Assembly (NCBI GenBank): GCA_025642075.2
Contig: JAODUO010001219.1
Coordinates: forward strand, 61,001-125,000
DNA from: Ridgeia piscesae
Taxonomy: Eukaryota > Annelida > Polychaeta > Sabellida > Siboglinidae
Direction of reading: 5' to 3'
DNA length: 64,000 nucleotides
In this document: in pieces, positions 12,240 to 26,800 of the stretch
Layout of the letters: every line of letters begins with the position of its first letter
How positions within the stretch are numbered: position 1 is the stretch's first letter
Program-made: the position numbers and the translations under genes
Notes under the pieces: generated by a model
Seen by the model: the letters and a program-made list of their open reading frames with translations, nothing else
Told to the model about the DNA's origin: nothing
The model's database searches: none

Positions 12240-14872
12240 CATGGCAGCTAGGAAGAGATAACACCAGGATGTGAAATGTGACAGCCATTGGTCATATTAT
12301 TGCAGGGCTCCAAGATTCAAAGTGTGAAGAGACAGCTGAAGACAGAGAGTGTTGCTAGGATGTTAATGCCGACTGTCATTGGCCACATTCTTGCAGGCAA
12401 GAATAAGTGTGGCCAGACAGCTACTGACAGAGAACTGTGACGTGAAATGTAACAGCCATTGGTCATATTCTTACAACCAAGGCCAACAGCATGTAATGAC
12501 AGCAGGTAACTGCTGGTGACTAATTTAAATGTGACAACATAAATTATATTTGATGGGTGCTTTTGAAAATGGTATACAGTCTGTAATTTAATGGATTTTG
12601 ATGAACATCTATCTCCCTGTATAAAAACGACTTTACTGATTGTAGATTGTATTATAAATATTTACCTATATGGTGAATAACAGTATTGACTTTTATAACA
12701 AGATTTACTGAGCATCACGACTTGTTGCACAGTTAAAGGGTTCATTTATTTTTTACGTTTTATGGGGTGTATGCTTATGAACAGTCGTGTGACTTCAGTG
12801 TCACAAAACTGGAATCTAACTCTACTGTGTGAAGGGTAGCTAAGGGTAGGTAATGTGTAATTATATATTCCTTGAATGGAAAATATATGAAGAGTAAACC
12901 TTTACGAGTTGTTTATAAATGGTGTTATAATGAGAGGACACGAGTTACCCATCAGAATGTAAGACTGGTACAAATATGTTACCATAAGTCAGCTAACTCA
13001 GCTCCACTACCTCAGAAAGTGAACAAAATTTAGCTGCTGCAATGAGGCATAAATATACCAGAAATATTACATAATTAAGACAAATTTTGACTAACACTGT
13101 GTTTCTGTTCAATCCATACAGTTTAACATTTTTATTAAAATAAATTAAGTTTTTATATAGCGCAGTAGCCAGTCAATCGGACTGCTCAAAGCGCTTTTAC
13201 ACTTTACTTCCCCGGCAGACCTGTTCAACCAGACACCATCTCAACTTCTCTGGGAAGCACCCAGCAACATGCTACAATTAATGCACAAAGGCTACTCGTC
13301 CTCACTGTCTATAGCCAGGTGCTCGTTAATACAGCTGAGTGAACTGGAGCATTGTAGAGTGAAACAAATTGCCCAAAGTTTTAAGACAACAGCACAGGAT
13401 TCAAACCCGTGTCCTCTTAGTCGGGAGTCCAAAGTTCTACCTCTGAGCTATTACAACTGTCAGTAAAGTTTACAAGCTTGCAATGTACCCAAATCCCTCT
13501 TTTAATTAACCCCCTTCCAAATAAACTTCTCTATTTGAAAACAACAACTCTGGCTACATCACTACTGTACTTGTCATGAACTGTTCCACATAATCAGTTT
13601 TAACCAGTATCTTATAGAAATGTTATACACCATCTCAATGGCTTCACACAAAACATACAGACAAGAAGTAGAACATTTTATTCACACTGGAATGTGTTGC
13701 TACACAACTACAACAAAATGTACACAGAGTGGCAGGTAGTGCCTTACAAAACAACGCCAAACAACACATGACAAGTTGTCATTAATCTTACAATAAATAA
13801 ATAAATACAACATGGCCATTAAAGCAAATCCTCATCTGTTGTTAATACTTATCATACAGTATGGATAAACAAACCACTGACATCACTGATGCATTCACTG
13901 CTCCAAAATGTGACTTGTGTAACCCACCCATGTAAACGTTGCGGGAATTATCCAAACTACAACACTGTCACTATCATGTCCCCGTCGGATAGTACTAGAT
14001 AAAATTACATCTGATGTCTTAATTGTAAATGCTTATCAAACGCAGAGCAACTATGCCTATGGTAATGTGCAAACTAACCTGTTTACAGTTGGAGTGTTAA
14101 GAACTATGATGACTCTGTTGAATGTCACCCATCAGTGGTGTAGAAACATCAACACACAATGAACACCTTTATCTGCTTCAAAACAGTCTCATTTAACATT
14201 ACTATAGTTCAGGGTTATGCTCCAGCATCAACAGACTTATACCAGCAACATTACTCCACAAAAACATCCACAAGATGGTTTTGGCATGCTGTAGCTGACA
14301 TCACTACCAAGTCAATGACACACGGTCAGACACCCGACTGATAAAGCAAAGCTTTTCTGGTGCAGATGTTGGAAGTAACCATGACTAAAATGGTGACAAC
14401 TAGATGATTAACAAAAGAATAATTAAAAAAATAATGTAATATAGTAGATTTATAGATGTATGAATACCATAAAAAGTCAGATCTTGTACAGTATAAACAT
14501 AATATTATGATCCAAACCGGAGAGGTCGAGAACCAAAGAAAACTGGTTAGTCTGAACATCAATAGGGATGCAGCAAAGAGCATTCCAACTTCTGCTGCAC
14601 TTATATAAAATAGTGGTATTTAGAACAAGGGTAAACTGGAAAGAGAAATTCTTACAGAAGCAATCACCAACTGAGGAGGTAAAAAGAAACAGGCCATATT
14701 ACTAAAAGAAAATTATATGTTGAGTGAATATCAGGTAAAATCTGCTTAAATAAACAGTTCACTCCAAGAACACGTAATATCTACTTAATGGCAGTAGCCA
14801 ATCCCTGACAGAGTGTTACATTCAGGGATATTGCAACAGAAATGTTAGTACCAGAGGCCGTCACAGGCAAGT
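12240..14872. other. Convergent RAD54L/WDR54 3' intergenic region
   Basis: Holds the 3' UTRs of both genes and a SINE. Three diverged copies of a roughly 90-bp unit (CAGCCATTGGTCATATT) at 12268-12490 follow the RAD54L stop. A minus-strand AATAAA at 13682-13677 may serve WDR54. No other gene seen. Confidence 0.6.
13138..13462 (-). mobile_element. tRNA-headed SINE, copy 1
   Basis: On the minus strand the element begins with a tRNA-like head (GAGGTAGAACTTTGGACTCC, then a GGGTTTGAATCC B-box), continues through a conserved middle (CACTCAGCTGTATT, CTGGCTATAGACAGTGA, GCTGGGTGCTTCCCAGAGAA) and ends GTAAAAGCGCTTTGAGCAGT then GCGCTATATAAA. It matches copies near 54.3, 55.6 and 61.2 kb. Confidence 0.8.
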
Positions 14873-17800
14873 CTAGCAAACGCTGTAGAACATGAGCTCG
14901 TTGTTGTCATAACCTGTGACTGCAAAAGCACGACCATCCTCGCTGATAAAGCTGGCTCCCTGCAACTGTACGTCAGACACACAATCACTGAACTTGTGCT
15001 CAATCTGAAAACAAACCAAGTGTCTTTTTATAATAAATAGATGTAGTCAAGTCGGTGCATATTCTGAGAAAAGCTCTGATCAGGTGTAAGCTATACTGAA
15101 TTTATACTAATCATAAAATAGTCGTGGCTCCATAGTATACGATTACATTTGTATAAAATTCCAAGTAGACATTACTAAAAATGTTAATATTTCAAGTCAC
15201 CAACCACTCTTCCATAAATATGAATACTGATTGCATTTAGCTGTTCCGTACCTCTGGCTCAGGTCCTGGCTTCAACTGCCAAATGTGTAGGAAGGTGTCC
15301 TCTGCCACTGATATCACCTGCAACAAATGTGTCTATTGGATGTACGCAATCTAATAATACTGTAGAACATCACTGGCAATCCAGTAAGAAGAAGTGTCAG
15401 TTTTACAGTAAGTCTTGGTGTGTTACTAATGTGATGGTGTGTGATAGAATGGGGCCATCTGCCTGGATATAAAGGTAGGCACTTAACAACTCACATGTTA
15501 TTAAGAGACAGTACTGTCGGAATCAACTTGTTTATTTTGATGTATTTACTTTTTGGTACCAAGTGATAGATGGGAGCAGGTATAAGTACAACGTTCACCC
15601 CACCTTAGTGACATTTGAAGAGGTCATAATTTCTTAACCGTTCATCATACATAAACATAATATGTCTCTATGGATTTGAAATAAGGAGTAGCAACTTGTT
15701 TTCTTTAATAGGACAATCATATTGATATTATTGGCAATAAACTAAAACTGTAACTTTCATAATAACTTTCTTCTCTATTTCCACTCAATTTCACCCATTT
15801 GCCAACCAATCTAAGCTTCATATCACAATCACCTAACATAGATTAAATTGCAAAAGAATTAAACTCCAAACTTCCGCCATTCCTACGTGCACCCCTCTAT
15901 AGCTCACTGTTGCTGTGTCCACATCACACCTCAGTCTACTCTAACTGTTGCTGTGTCCACATTGCACCTCAGTCTACTCTAACCTTGCACCCTCTATAGC
16001 TCACTGTTGCTGTGTCCACATCACACCTCAGTCTACTCTAACCTTGCACCCTCTATAGCTCACTGTTGCTGTGTCCACATCACACCTCAGTCTACTCTAA
16101 ACTTGCACCCCTCTATAGCTCACTGTTGCTGTGTCCACATCACACCTCAGTCTACTCTAACCTTGCACCCTCTATAGCTCACTGTTGCTGTGTCCACATC
16201 ACACCTCAGTCTACTCTAACCTTGCACCCTTCTATAGCTCACTGTTGCTGTGTCCACATCACACCTCAGTCTACTCTATAGCTCACTGTTGCTGTGTCCA
16301 CATACACCTCAGTCTACTCTAACCTTGCACCCCTCTATAGCTCACTGTTGCTGTGTCCACATCACACCTCAGTCTACTCTAACCTTGCACCCTCTATAGC
16401 TCACTGTTGCTGTGTCCACATCACACCTCAGTCTACTCTAACCTTGCACCCCTCTATAGCTCACTGTTGCTGTGTCCACATCACACCTCAGTCTACTCTA
16501 ACCTTGCACCCCTCTATAGCTCACTGTTGCTGTGTCCACATCACACCTCAGTCTACTCTAACCTTGCACCCCTCTATAGCTCACTGTTGCTGTGTCCACA
16601 TTCACACTCAGTCTACTCTAACCTTGCACCCTCTATAGCTCACTGTTGCTGTGTCCACATCACACCTCAGTCTACTCTAACCTTGCACCCTTCTATAGCT
16701 CACTGTTGCTGTGTCCACATCACACCTCAGTCTACTCTAACCTTGCACCCTTCTATAGCTCACTGTTGCTGTGTCCACATCACACCTCAGTCTACTCTAA
16801 CCTTGCACCCCTCTATAGCTCACTGTTGCTGTGTCCACATCACACCTCAGTCTACTCTAACCTTGCACCCTCTATAGCTCACTGTTGCTGTGTCCACATC
16901 ACACCTCAGTCTACTCTAACCTTGCACCCCTCTATAGCTCACTGTTGCTGTGTCCACATCACACCTCAGTCTACTCTAACCTTGCACCCCTCTATAGCTC
17001 ACTGTTGCTGTGTCCACATCACACCTCAGTCTACTCTAACCTTGCACCCTCTATAGCTCACTGTTGCTGTGTCCACATCACACCTCAGTCTACTCTAACC
17101 TTGCACCCTTCTATAGCTCACTGTTGCTGTGTCCACATCACACCTCAGTCTACTCTAACCTTGCACCCTCTATAGCTCACTGTTGCTGTGTCCACATCAC
17201 ACCTCAGTCTACTCTAACCTTGCATCCCTCTATAGCTCACTGTTGCTGTGTCCACATCACACCTCAGTCTACTCTAACCTTGCATCCCTCTATAGCTCAC
17301 TGTTGCTGTGTCCACATCACACCTCAGTCTACTCTAACCTTGCACCCCTCTATAGCTCACTGTTGCTGTGTCCACATCACACCTCAGTCTACTCTAACCT
17401 TGCATCCCTCTATAGCTCACTGTTGCTGTGTCCACATCACACCTCAGTCTACTCTAACCTTGCACCCCTCTATAGCTCACTGTTGCTGTGTCCACATCAC
17501 ACCTCAGTCTACTCTAACCTTGCACCCCTCTATAGCTCACTGTTGCTGTGTCCACATCGCACCTCAGTCTACTCTAACCTTGCACCCTCTATAGCTCACT
17601 GTTGCTGTGTCCACATCACACCTCAGTCTACTCTAACCTTGCACCCTTCTATAGCTCACTGTTGCTGTGTCCACATCAGCACCTCAGTCTACTCTAACCT
17701 TGCACCCCTCTATAGCTCACTGTTGCTGTGTCCACATCGCACCTCGTCTACTCTAACCTTGCACCCCTCTATAGCTCACTGTTGCTGTGTCCACATCACA

Positions 17801-20800
17801 CCTCAGTCTACTCTAACCTTGCACCCCTCTATAGCTCACTGTTGCTGCGTCCACATCACACCTCAGTCTACTCTAACCTTGCATCCCTCTATAGCTCACT
17901 GTTGCTGTGTCCACATCACACCTCAGTCTACTCTAACCTTGCACCCTCTATAGCTCACTGTTGCTGTGTCCACATCACACCATCAGTTCTACTCTAACCT
18001 TGCACCCCTCTATAGCTCACTGTTGCTGTGTCCACATCGCACCTCAGTCTACTCTAACCTTGCACCCCTCTATAGCTCACTGTTGCTGGTCCACATCACA
18101 CCTCAGTCTACTCTAACCTTGCACCCCTCTATAGCTCACTGTTGCTGTGTCCACATCGCACCTCAGTCTACTCTAACCTTGCACCCCTCTATAGGTCACT
18201 GTTGCTGCGTCCACATCGCACCTCAGTCTACTCTAACCTTGCACCCCTCTATAGCTCACTGTTGCTGTGTCCACATCGCACCTCAGTCTACTCTAACCTT
18301 GCACCCCTCTATAGCTCACTGTTGCTGCGTCCACATCGCACCTCAGTCTACTCTAACCTTGCACCCCTCTATAGCTCACTGTTGCTGTGTCCACATCACA
18401 CCTCAGTCTACTCTAACCTTGCACCCCTCTATAGCTCACTGTTGCTGTGTCCACATCGCACCTCAGTCTACTCTAACCTTGCACCCCTCTATAGCTCACT
18501 GTTGCTGCGTCCACATCGCACCTCAGTCTACTCTAACCTTGCACCCCTCTATAGCTCACTGTTGCTGTGTCCACATCGCACCTCAGTCTACTCTAACCTT
18601 GCACCCCTCTATAGCTCACTGTTGCTGCGTCCACATCGCACCTCAGTCTACTCTAACCTTGCACCCCTCTATAGCTCACTGTTGCTGGTCCACATCACAC
18701 CTCAGTCTACTCTAACCTTGCACCCCTCTATAGCTCACTGTTGCTGTGTCCACATCACACCTCAGTCTACTCTAACCTTGCACCCCTCTATAGCTCACTG
18801 TTGCTGTGTCCACATCGCACCTCAGTCTACTCTAACCTTGCACCCCTCTATAGCTCACTGTTGCTGTGTCCACATCGCACCTCAGTCTACTCTAACCTTG
18901 CACCCTTCTATAGCTCACTGTTGCTGTGTCCACATCGCACCTCAGTCTACTCTAACCTTGCACCCCTCTATAGCTCACTGTTGCTGTGTCCACATCACAC
19001 CTCAGTCTACTCTAACCTTTGCACCCTTCTATTAGCTCACTGTTGCTGTGTCCACATCACACCTCAGTCTACTCTAACCTTGCACCCCTCTATAGCTCAC
19101 TGTTGCTGTGTCCACATCACACCTCAGTCTACTCTAACCTTGCACCCCTCTATAGCTCACTGTTGCTGTGTCCACATCGCACCTCAGTCTACTCTAACCT
19201 TGCACCCCTCTATAGCTCACTGTTGCTGTGTCCACATCACACCTCAGTCTACTCTAACCTTGCACCCCTCTATAGCTCACTGTTGCTGTGTCCACATCAC
19301 ACCTCAGTCTACTCTAACCTTGCACCCCTCTATAGCTCACTGTTGCTGTGTCCACATCACACCTCAGTCTACTCTAACTGTTGCTGTGTCCACATCACAC
19401 CTCAGTCTACTCTAACTGTTGCTGTGTCCACATCACACCTCAGTCTACTCTAACCTTGCACCCCTCTATAGCTCACTGTTGCTGTGTCCACATCACACCT
19501 CAGTCTACTCTAACCTTGCACCCTCTATAGCTCACTGTTGCTGTGTCCACATCACACCTCAGTCTACTCTAACCTTGCACCCTCTATAGCTCACTGTTGC
19601 TGTGTCCACATCGCACCTCAGTCTACTCTAACCTTGCACCCCTCTATAGCTCACTGTTGCTGTGTCCACATCGCACCTCAGTCTACTCTAACCTTGCACC
19701 CCTCTATAGCTCACTGTTGCTGTGTCCACATCGCACCTCAGTCTACTCTAACCTTGCACCCTCTATAGCTCACTGTTGCTGTGTCCACATCACACCTCAG
19801 TCTACTCTAACCTTGCACCCTTCTATAGCTCACTGTTGCTGTGTCCACATCACACCTCAGTCTACTCTAACCTTGCACCCCTCTATAGCTCACTGTTGCT
19901 GTGTCCACATCACACCTCAGTCTACTCTAACCTTGCACCCCTCTATAGCTCACTGTTGCTGTGTCCACATCGCACCTCAGTCTACTCTAACCTTGCACCC
20001 TCTATAGCTCACTGTTGCTGTGTCCACATCGCACCTCAGTCTACTCTAACCTTGCACCCCTCTATAGCTCACTGTTGCTGTGTCCACATCACACCTCAGT
20101 CTACTCTAACCTTGCACCCCTCTATAGCTCACTGTTGCTGTGTCCACATCGCACCTCAGTCTACTCTAACCTTGCACCCTCTATAGCTCACTGTTGCTGT
20201 GTCCACATCACACCTCAGTCTACTCTAACCTTGCACCCTCTATAGCTCACTGTTGCTGTGTCCACATCACACCTCAGTCTACTCTAACCTTGCACCCTTC
20301 TATAGCTCACTGTTGCTGTGTCCACATCACACCTCAGTCTACTCTAACCTTGCACCCTCTATAGCTCACTGTTGCTGGTCCACATCGCACCTCAGTCTAC
20401 TCTAACCTTGCACCCTCTATAGCTCACTGTTGCTGTGTCCACATCGCACCTCAGTCTACTCTAACCTTGCACCCCTCTATAGCTCACTGTTGCTGTGTCC
20501 ACATCACACCTCAGTCTACTCTAACCTTGCACCCTCTATAGCTCACTGTTGCTGTGTCCACATCACACCTCAGTCTACTCTAACCTTGCACCCCTCTATA
20601 GCTCACTGTTGCTGTGTCCACATCGCACCTCAGTCTACTCTAACCTTGCACCCCTCTATAGCTCACTGTTGCTGTGTCCACATCACACCTCAGTCTACTC
20701 TAACCTTGCACCCTTCTATAGCTCACTGTTGCTGTGTCCACATCACACCTCAGTCTACTCTAACCTTGCACCCTCTATAGCTCACTGTTGCTGTGTCCAC

Positions 20801-23800
20801 ATCACACCTCAGTCTACTCTAACCTTGCACCCCTCTATAGCTCACTGTTGCTGTGTCCACATCACACCTCAGTCTACTCTAACCTTGCACCCCTCTATAG
20901 CTCACTGTTGCTGTGTCCACATCCACCTCGTCTACTCTAACCTTGCACCCCTCTATAGCTCACTGTTGCTGTGTCCACATCACACCTCAGTCTACTCTAA
21001 CCTTGCACCCCTCTATAGCTCACTGTTGCTGTGTCCACATCACACCTCAGTCTACTCTAACCTTGCACCCCTCTATAGCTCACTGTTGCTGTGTCCACAT
21101 CACACCTCAGTCTACTCTAACCTTGCACCCTTCTATAGCTCACTGTTGCTGTGTCCACATCACACCTCAGTCTACTCTAACCTTGCACCCTTCTATAGCT
21201 CACTGTTGCTGTGTCCACATCACACCTCAGTCTACTCTAACCTTGCACCCCTCTATAGCTCACTGTTGCTGTGTCCACATCGCACCTCAGTCTACTCTAA
21301 CCTTGCACCCCTCTATAGCTCACTGTTGCTGTGTCCACATTGCACCTCAGTCTACTCTAACCTTGCACCCCTCTATAGCTCACTGTTGCTGTGTCCACAT
21401 CACACCTCAGTCTACTCTAACCTTGCACCCGTTTTGCATTGCTGATTTCAGTCTAATAACTGCAACCGTTTTGAAAATGACTGGAATTGCAGCTCAGCAC
21501 CATGTACTAATGTAAAGTGGTCAGAAATCAGCAAGATATTATTCAAAAATTGCCAGGAAAATGTCACAAGAGTGATAAAACATTAAACAAATACTAATGT
21601 TTTAATGATAATGAGAATTTGTGGTAATATGTCTCTGTGGTGACATCCACTGTGTGAAGTTGTATCGAACTGAAGCCAGACAAGTTCCTGAAGCCAGAGA
21701 AGTGACATTACCTCACCAACTTTCTTCGCAATATCAATGGCAGTGATCCAGCGAGCATGGGCTGCGATCTCAATGTGTAGACGTCCCGTGGACGCGTTGA
21801 AGACACGCATGTGACCAGAACTGTAGCCGGCCACTATCAGGTCATTCCAGATGGACACCGCAGAACATGGATATCTGGGAAAACAACCAACATTAGGGCT
21901 ACTCTACTGGCATGGAAATTACATTCAAGGGAATGTATGAATGATATCCTAACAGAATGGTGGCTATTCTGCCAGTGGGAACTGTTTAAACCAGTTTATA
22001 ATTCTTGGCGTCAGTTTGCATTGATATGCTTCACTCACCGGTTGGCGCCACTATAGCAATTTATTTCTTCCACAATACACAGTGATGTTTAAACCATGCC
22101 TAACTCTTCTTGTGAACTTATGTGACCTTGCCACAAACCACACCTCTCATATGTAACCACCCCTTACCACACCTCATTTATGTGACCATCAAGAGCCTCA
22201 TGTCACTTATGTGATCACCTCTTATCACCAACCTCACCTCACTTATATGATCACACCCTACCTCTGTGACCACCCCGTACAGGCAGCTATATATCACATA
22301 TATAACCTCAACATGTATCTCTTCACTCTTCACAGATCAAGTTATGTCATCACTACCAGATAAATTCAAACTCTGCAATGCTAAAACCTGTGGTTGAGTT
22401 GTGAATCATATATATAGCATACACTGACTTTCCTGTGTGGGACTCCACCAAACCTTCCACTCACCCCGGTCCGTTGATCTTCAGCAACTGCTGACACGTG
22501 TCCCCCACCTTCCACACTATCACTGTGCCCAGATCATCACAACTCACCATCTTCTCATTCTCTGACGCAAGGTCACATATTGCAGCTGAGTTTCCTGAAA
22601 TTAGTCATTACTTTCATATGAAGTGTTACTTGCCATTACGTAGCATTAGAAAGAGGCTCTGTACAGTTTCAATCACACAGTTATATTACACATTTATTAC
22701 AATATACTAACTGCCAATACTAACTGCCAAAGTGTATTTTAACAAACCATTTATTGATGTTGTAACTTAGCTTATGGCCAATTTTGTAATAACACAACCC
22801 ATTTTGTTGTCAATTTTATAGTAAACCGATTAACCTGTTTTAATATAACACCACGTTTCTGGTCAGTGATATATTTTGGAACATGCTTATGCATGAGTAA
22901 TGCTACATTTTTTATGTGATGACAAACATAATTTTGTAATAACAAAATTCATCATAACAGAAATACTTCACCCCAAGTGCAAGTGGCTTTAGCTGTAGGT
23001 CATTCAGTGCCTATATTTATGCCTATATTTATTACACAGGAAATGCCAGAAAGAACTAGTAAGCTATGGCTCCCACTTTACAAGCCAAGTTCACATCATA
23101 TTGGTCAGCTGTGCACATGCACTACACCTATCTGTGTTTGAAATTAATGTCTTTCTTTTACAGAAGTATGTTTAATATATACTACAACTTTTTCTTGAGG
23201 ACAGAAATACCGCCAGGTGACTCTAACAAAGGATTAAAGGATATGGTGATAACGTACCGGGGTAGTAGGCAATAAAATACACAGACAAAAATGTACCTGT
23301 CAGAGTCTCCGAGACAGTGATATTGCTCCCCCTGGCTGGAATATGCAATACTATTATCTCGCCTTTGTGGTTCCCTGAAACAAAGTTGGAAAATAGTAGG
23401 TACGAAATAGCCAAAGTTGGAAAATAGTAGGTAAGAAATAGCTATTTTTTTAACAGCAAACATATATTTGTGTCAATCGTTTGTGATTAAATATGTCTAA
23501 ATTGTCTTCTTATTAGAGAGCTACGTTAGCAGTAGATGGAGGGACAACATCTCTGATGTTTCAAGACAAAAGGGATGGTGTATGCTAATTTGAGTATGTA
23601 TGTTTAAAAGAACAAAATATGGTAACTACAGTATGTTCATCACGTTATGACTGTTTATTTATACATTATAAATCTAAATAAAAACTTTGCTGCTTACAAT
23701 TAATTTATTAAAGAACAAACAACATAATAATACAATTAAAATTAATTAGAACAGCGAAGAGTATTATATATTGGATGTTGCATTAAAATAACAATTAAAA

Positions 23801-26800
23801 AAATACACCAGTAATAAAATGGATACTAAATAACCATGTCATAATTTAGAAAAAATATTAAAATAATATCAAATAATACATGACATTAATAATTTATTGT
23901 CATATTTAAGACATATAACAATCAACATGTATTACGGTAACAAGCCACGCTTAACATAGAACTAAATATATAAGTGAGTTTGAAGCAGAGCGTTCTAGCT
24001 TGGATTTAAGTGTCTATGCACTGGTTTGGTCGTAGATCTTCTGGCAGCATGTCCCAGAGTGTCCAGCACACGTCACTCACCTACACAGATGTAGTCACTA
24101 ATCGACAGCACACGTCACTCACCTACACAGATGTAGTCACTGAGGACAGCACACATCACTCACCTACACAGATGTAGTCACTGAGGACAACACACGTCAC
24201 TCACCTACACAGATGTAGTCACTGAGGACAGCACACGTCACTCACCTACACAGATGTAATCACTGAGGACAGCACACGTCACTCACCTACACAGATGTAG
24301 TCACTGAAGACAGCACACATCACTCACCTACACAGATGTAATCACTAATGGACAGCACACGTCACTCACCTACACAGTGTAGTCACTGAGGACAGCACAC
24401 GTCACTCACCTACACAGATGTAATCATTCGACAGCACACGTCACTCACCTACACAGATGTAGTCACTGAGGACAGCACACGTCACTCACCTACACAGATG
24501 TAGTCACTGAGGACAGCACACGTCACTCACCTACACAGATGTAGTCACTGAGGACAGCACACGTCACTCACCTACACAGATGTAGTCACTAACGACAGCA
24601 CACGTCACTCACCTACACAGATGTAGTCACTGAGGACAGCACAGTCACTCACCTACACAAATGTAGTCACTGAGGACAGCACACGTCACTCACCTATACA
24701 GATGTAGTCACTGAGGACAGCACACGTCACTCACCTACACAGATGTAATCACTGAGGACAGCACACGTCACTCACCTACACAGATGTAGTCACTGAGGAC
24801 AGCACACGTCACTCACCTACACAGATGTAATCACTAATCGACAGCACACGTCACTCACCTACACAGGTGTAGTCACTGAGGACAGCACACGTCACTCACC
24901 TACACAGATGTAATCACTAATCGACAGCACACGTCACTCACCTACACAGATGTAGTCACTGAGGACAGCACACGTCACTCACCTACACAGATGTAGTCAC
25001 TGAGGACAGCACACGTCACTCACCTACACAGATGTAGTCACAGAGGACAGCACACATCACTCACCTACACAGATGTAGTCACTGAGGACAGCACACGTCA
25101 CTCACCTACACAGATGTAGTCACTGAGGACAGCACACGTCACTCACCTACACAGATGTAGTCACTGAGGACAGCACACGTCACTCACCTACACAGATGTA
25201 GTCACTGAGGACAGCACACGTCACTCACCTACACAGATGTAGTCACTGAGGACAGCACACGTCACTCACCTACACAGATGTAGTCACTGAGGACAGCACA
25301 CGTCACTCACCTACACAGATGTAGTCACGAGGACAGCACACGTCACTCACCTACACAGATGTATCACTGAGGACAGCACACTCACTCACCTACACAGTGT
25401 AGTCACTGAGGACAGCACACGTCACTCACCTACAAGATGTAGTCACGAGGACAGCACACGTACTCACCTACATAGATTAGTCACTGAGGACAGCACACGA
25501 TCACTCACCTACACAGATGTAGTCACTGAGGACAGCACACGTCACTCACCTACACAGATGTAGTCACTGAGGACAGCACACGTCACTCACCTACAGATGT
25601 AGTCACGAGGACAGCACACGTCACTCACCTACACAGATGTAGTCACGAGGACAGCACACGTCACTCACCTACACAGATGTAGTCACTGAGGACAGCACAC
25701 GTCACTCACCTACACAGATGTAGTCACTGAGGACAGCACACGTCACTCACCTACACAGATGTAGTCACTGAGGACAGCACACGTTACTCACCTACACAGA
25801 TGTAGTCACTGAGGACAGCACACGTTACTCACCTACACAGATGTAGTCACAGAGGACAGCACACGTCACTCACCTACACAGATGTAGTCACTGAGGACAG
25901 CACACATCACTCACCTACATAGATGTAGTCACAGAGGACAGCACACGTCACTCACCTACATAGATGTAGTCACAGAGGACAGCACACATTACTCACCTAC
26001 ACAGATGTAGTCACTGAGGACAGCACACGTCACTCACCTACCAGATGTAGTCACTGAGGACAGCACACGTACTCACCTACACAGATGTAAGTCACTGAGG
26101 ACAGCACAGTCACTCACCTACACAGATGTAGTCACTGAGGACAGCACACTATCACCTACTAGATGTAGTCACATGAGGACAGCACACGTTACTCACCTAC
26201 ACAGATGTAGTCACTGAGGACAGCACACGTCACTCACCTACACAGATGTAGTCACTGAGGACAGCACACGTTACTCACCTACACAGATGTAGTCACTGAG
26301 GACAGCACACGTACTCACCTAACTGATGTAGCACAGAGGACAAGCACACATTCACTCAACTACAGATGTAGTCACTGAGGAAGCTACACGTACTCACCTA
26401 CACAGATTATCACAGAGGACAGCACACTCACTCACCTACTTATAGATTAGTCACTGAGGACAGACACGTTACTCACCTACACAGATGTAGTCACTGAGGA
26501 CAGCACACGTCACTCACCTACACAGATGTAGTCACTGAGGACAGCACACGTCACTCACCTACACAGATGTATCACTGAGGACAGCACACGTCACTCACCT
26601 ACACAGATGTAGTCACAGAGGACAGCACACATCAATCACCTACATAGATGTAGTCACAGAGGACAGCACACGTTACTCACCTACACAGATGTAGTCACTG
26701 AGGACAGCAAACGTCACTCACCTACACCGATGTAGTCACTGAGGACAGCACACGTTACTCACCTACACAGATGTAGTCACTGAGGACAGCACAGATGCCT

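Noticed and set aside
15950..21515. Many overlapping ORFs of 70-300 codons encoding SVYSNLAPLYSSLLLCPH-type repeats
   Set aside because: They are reading frames of a 60-bp minisatellite (period divisible by three) inside a WDR54 intron; variation is not codon-structured.
22100..22330. Possible minisatellite (CACCTCA..TTATGTGACC) in a WDR54 intron
   Set aside because: Too irregular to define a unit or boundaries by eye.
24050..26800. CRISPR-like regular repeat array
   Set aside because: Units are contiguous tandem copies without unique spacers, in a eukaryotic intron, and derive from a splice junction.
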